From the NCBI GenBank assembly GCA_031284295.1, contig JAITAE010000221.1:1-5888 (forward strand): DNA of 5,888 nucleotides, given 5' to 3'. This DNA comes from Spirochaetaceae bacterium (lineage in GTDB: Bacteria > Spirochaetota > Spirochaetia > Treponematales > Breznakiellaceae). Both the position numbers and the translations under genes were made by a program. The notes under the pieces were generated by a model. That model saw only the letters and a program-made list of their open reading frames with translations. It did not search any database and was not told the DNA's origin. Positions 5,697-5,888 of the stretch are shown here, piece after piece. Numbering within the stretch: position 1 is the first letter of the stretch; every line of letters starts with the position of its first letter.

Positions 5697-5888
5697 AAAG
5701 CCAACGGCGTTTACGCTACCCCCACGGCGTATGATTGGTTAATGGGGCAAAAAACTTCGCATAACAGGCCTGTTTACGCTTCGCCGCAGTAGCGGCTCGG
5801 GGTTTCGTTCGCCTAGGTCATTCCGCTACGCTCCATTCCCACGGCTCACTACACCCACAGTTTGCCAGCCCTAAAAATGCTGCGCATT
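5697..5888. repeat. Non-coding repeat-like tail, possibly attC-like, cut by the window edge
   Basis: There is no supported gene. The stretch contains short recurring words: GTTTACGCT at 5709 and 5772, and ACGGCGT at 5705 and 5725. It also holds a GCCGC/GCGGC hairpin (5783-5787 with 5792-5796) and the segment CTTCGCATAACAGG near 5756-5769. The last 13 bases form AATGC-TGC-GCATT (5876-5888), a stem that reaches the edge and may continue. The GCATAACA and TTTGCCAGCCC words recall my memory of Vibrio integron repeats, but canonical attC core sites are not evident. The integron reading is a weak inference. Confidence 0.25.

Overview
The window is a piece of bacterial chromosome carrying four complete genes and one gene end, all on the plus strand, separated by intergenic regions rich in hairpins and repeats. 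Spirochaete (Treponema-like) origin is my best guess. It rests on the gene set (full-length ClpA next to Aat, a stand-alone bacteriohemerythrin, a PflA-like radical SAM protein), the moderate GC and the style of the intergenic repeats. No ribosomal or other phylogenetic marker is present, so this is a weak inference.

Layout: (1) 1-180 is the C-terminal end of an ArgA-type N-acetylglutamate synthase. (2) 181-519 holds a possible promoter (207-235) and a 176-bp MITE-like element (321-496) with 17-bp terminal inverted repeats and TA at both ends, lying in the 5' leader of the next gene. (3) 520-936 encodes a 138-residue bacteriohemerythrin with all seven iron ligands. (4) About 966-1988 encodes an AmmeMemoRadiSam-type radical SAM protein. 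Its conserved N-terminal cysteine motif lies upstream of the first ATG/GTG/TTG in frame, so the real start is unconventional or the frame is disturbed. (5) 1989-2173 is a short intergenic region with two near-identical hairpins 120 bp apart, resembling the ends of an IS200/IS605-derived non-autonomous element, plus nested alternative pairings just before clpA. (6) 2174-4672 encodes an 832-residue ClpA with an extra acidic segment of about 70 residues between its two AAA+ modules. (7) 4650-5327 encodes leucyl/phenylalanyl-tRNA-protein transferase (Aat), overlapping the clpA end and probably translationally coupled. (8) 5328-5888 has no convincing gene. It holds two terminator-type hairpins, an extended -10 site, a perfect 13-bp GAAA-capped hairpin and a repeat tail that may be attC-like and runs off the window.

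ClpA and Aat form the functional core: Aat tags proteins bearing N-terminal Lys/Arg with Leu/Phe, and ClpA (with ClpS and ClpP) unfolds and degrades such N-degron substrates. ClpS and ClpP are not in the window. The hemerythrin and the radical SAM protein have no evident link to that pathway. I found no clear new multi-gene system; the most interesting items are the ClpA insertion, the radical SAM start, and the intergenic repeat elements.
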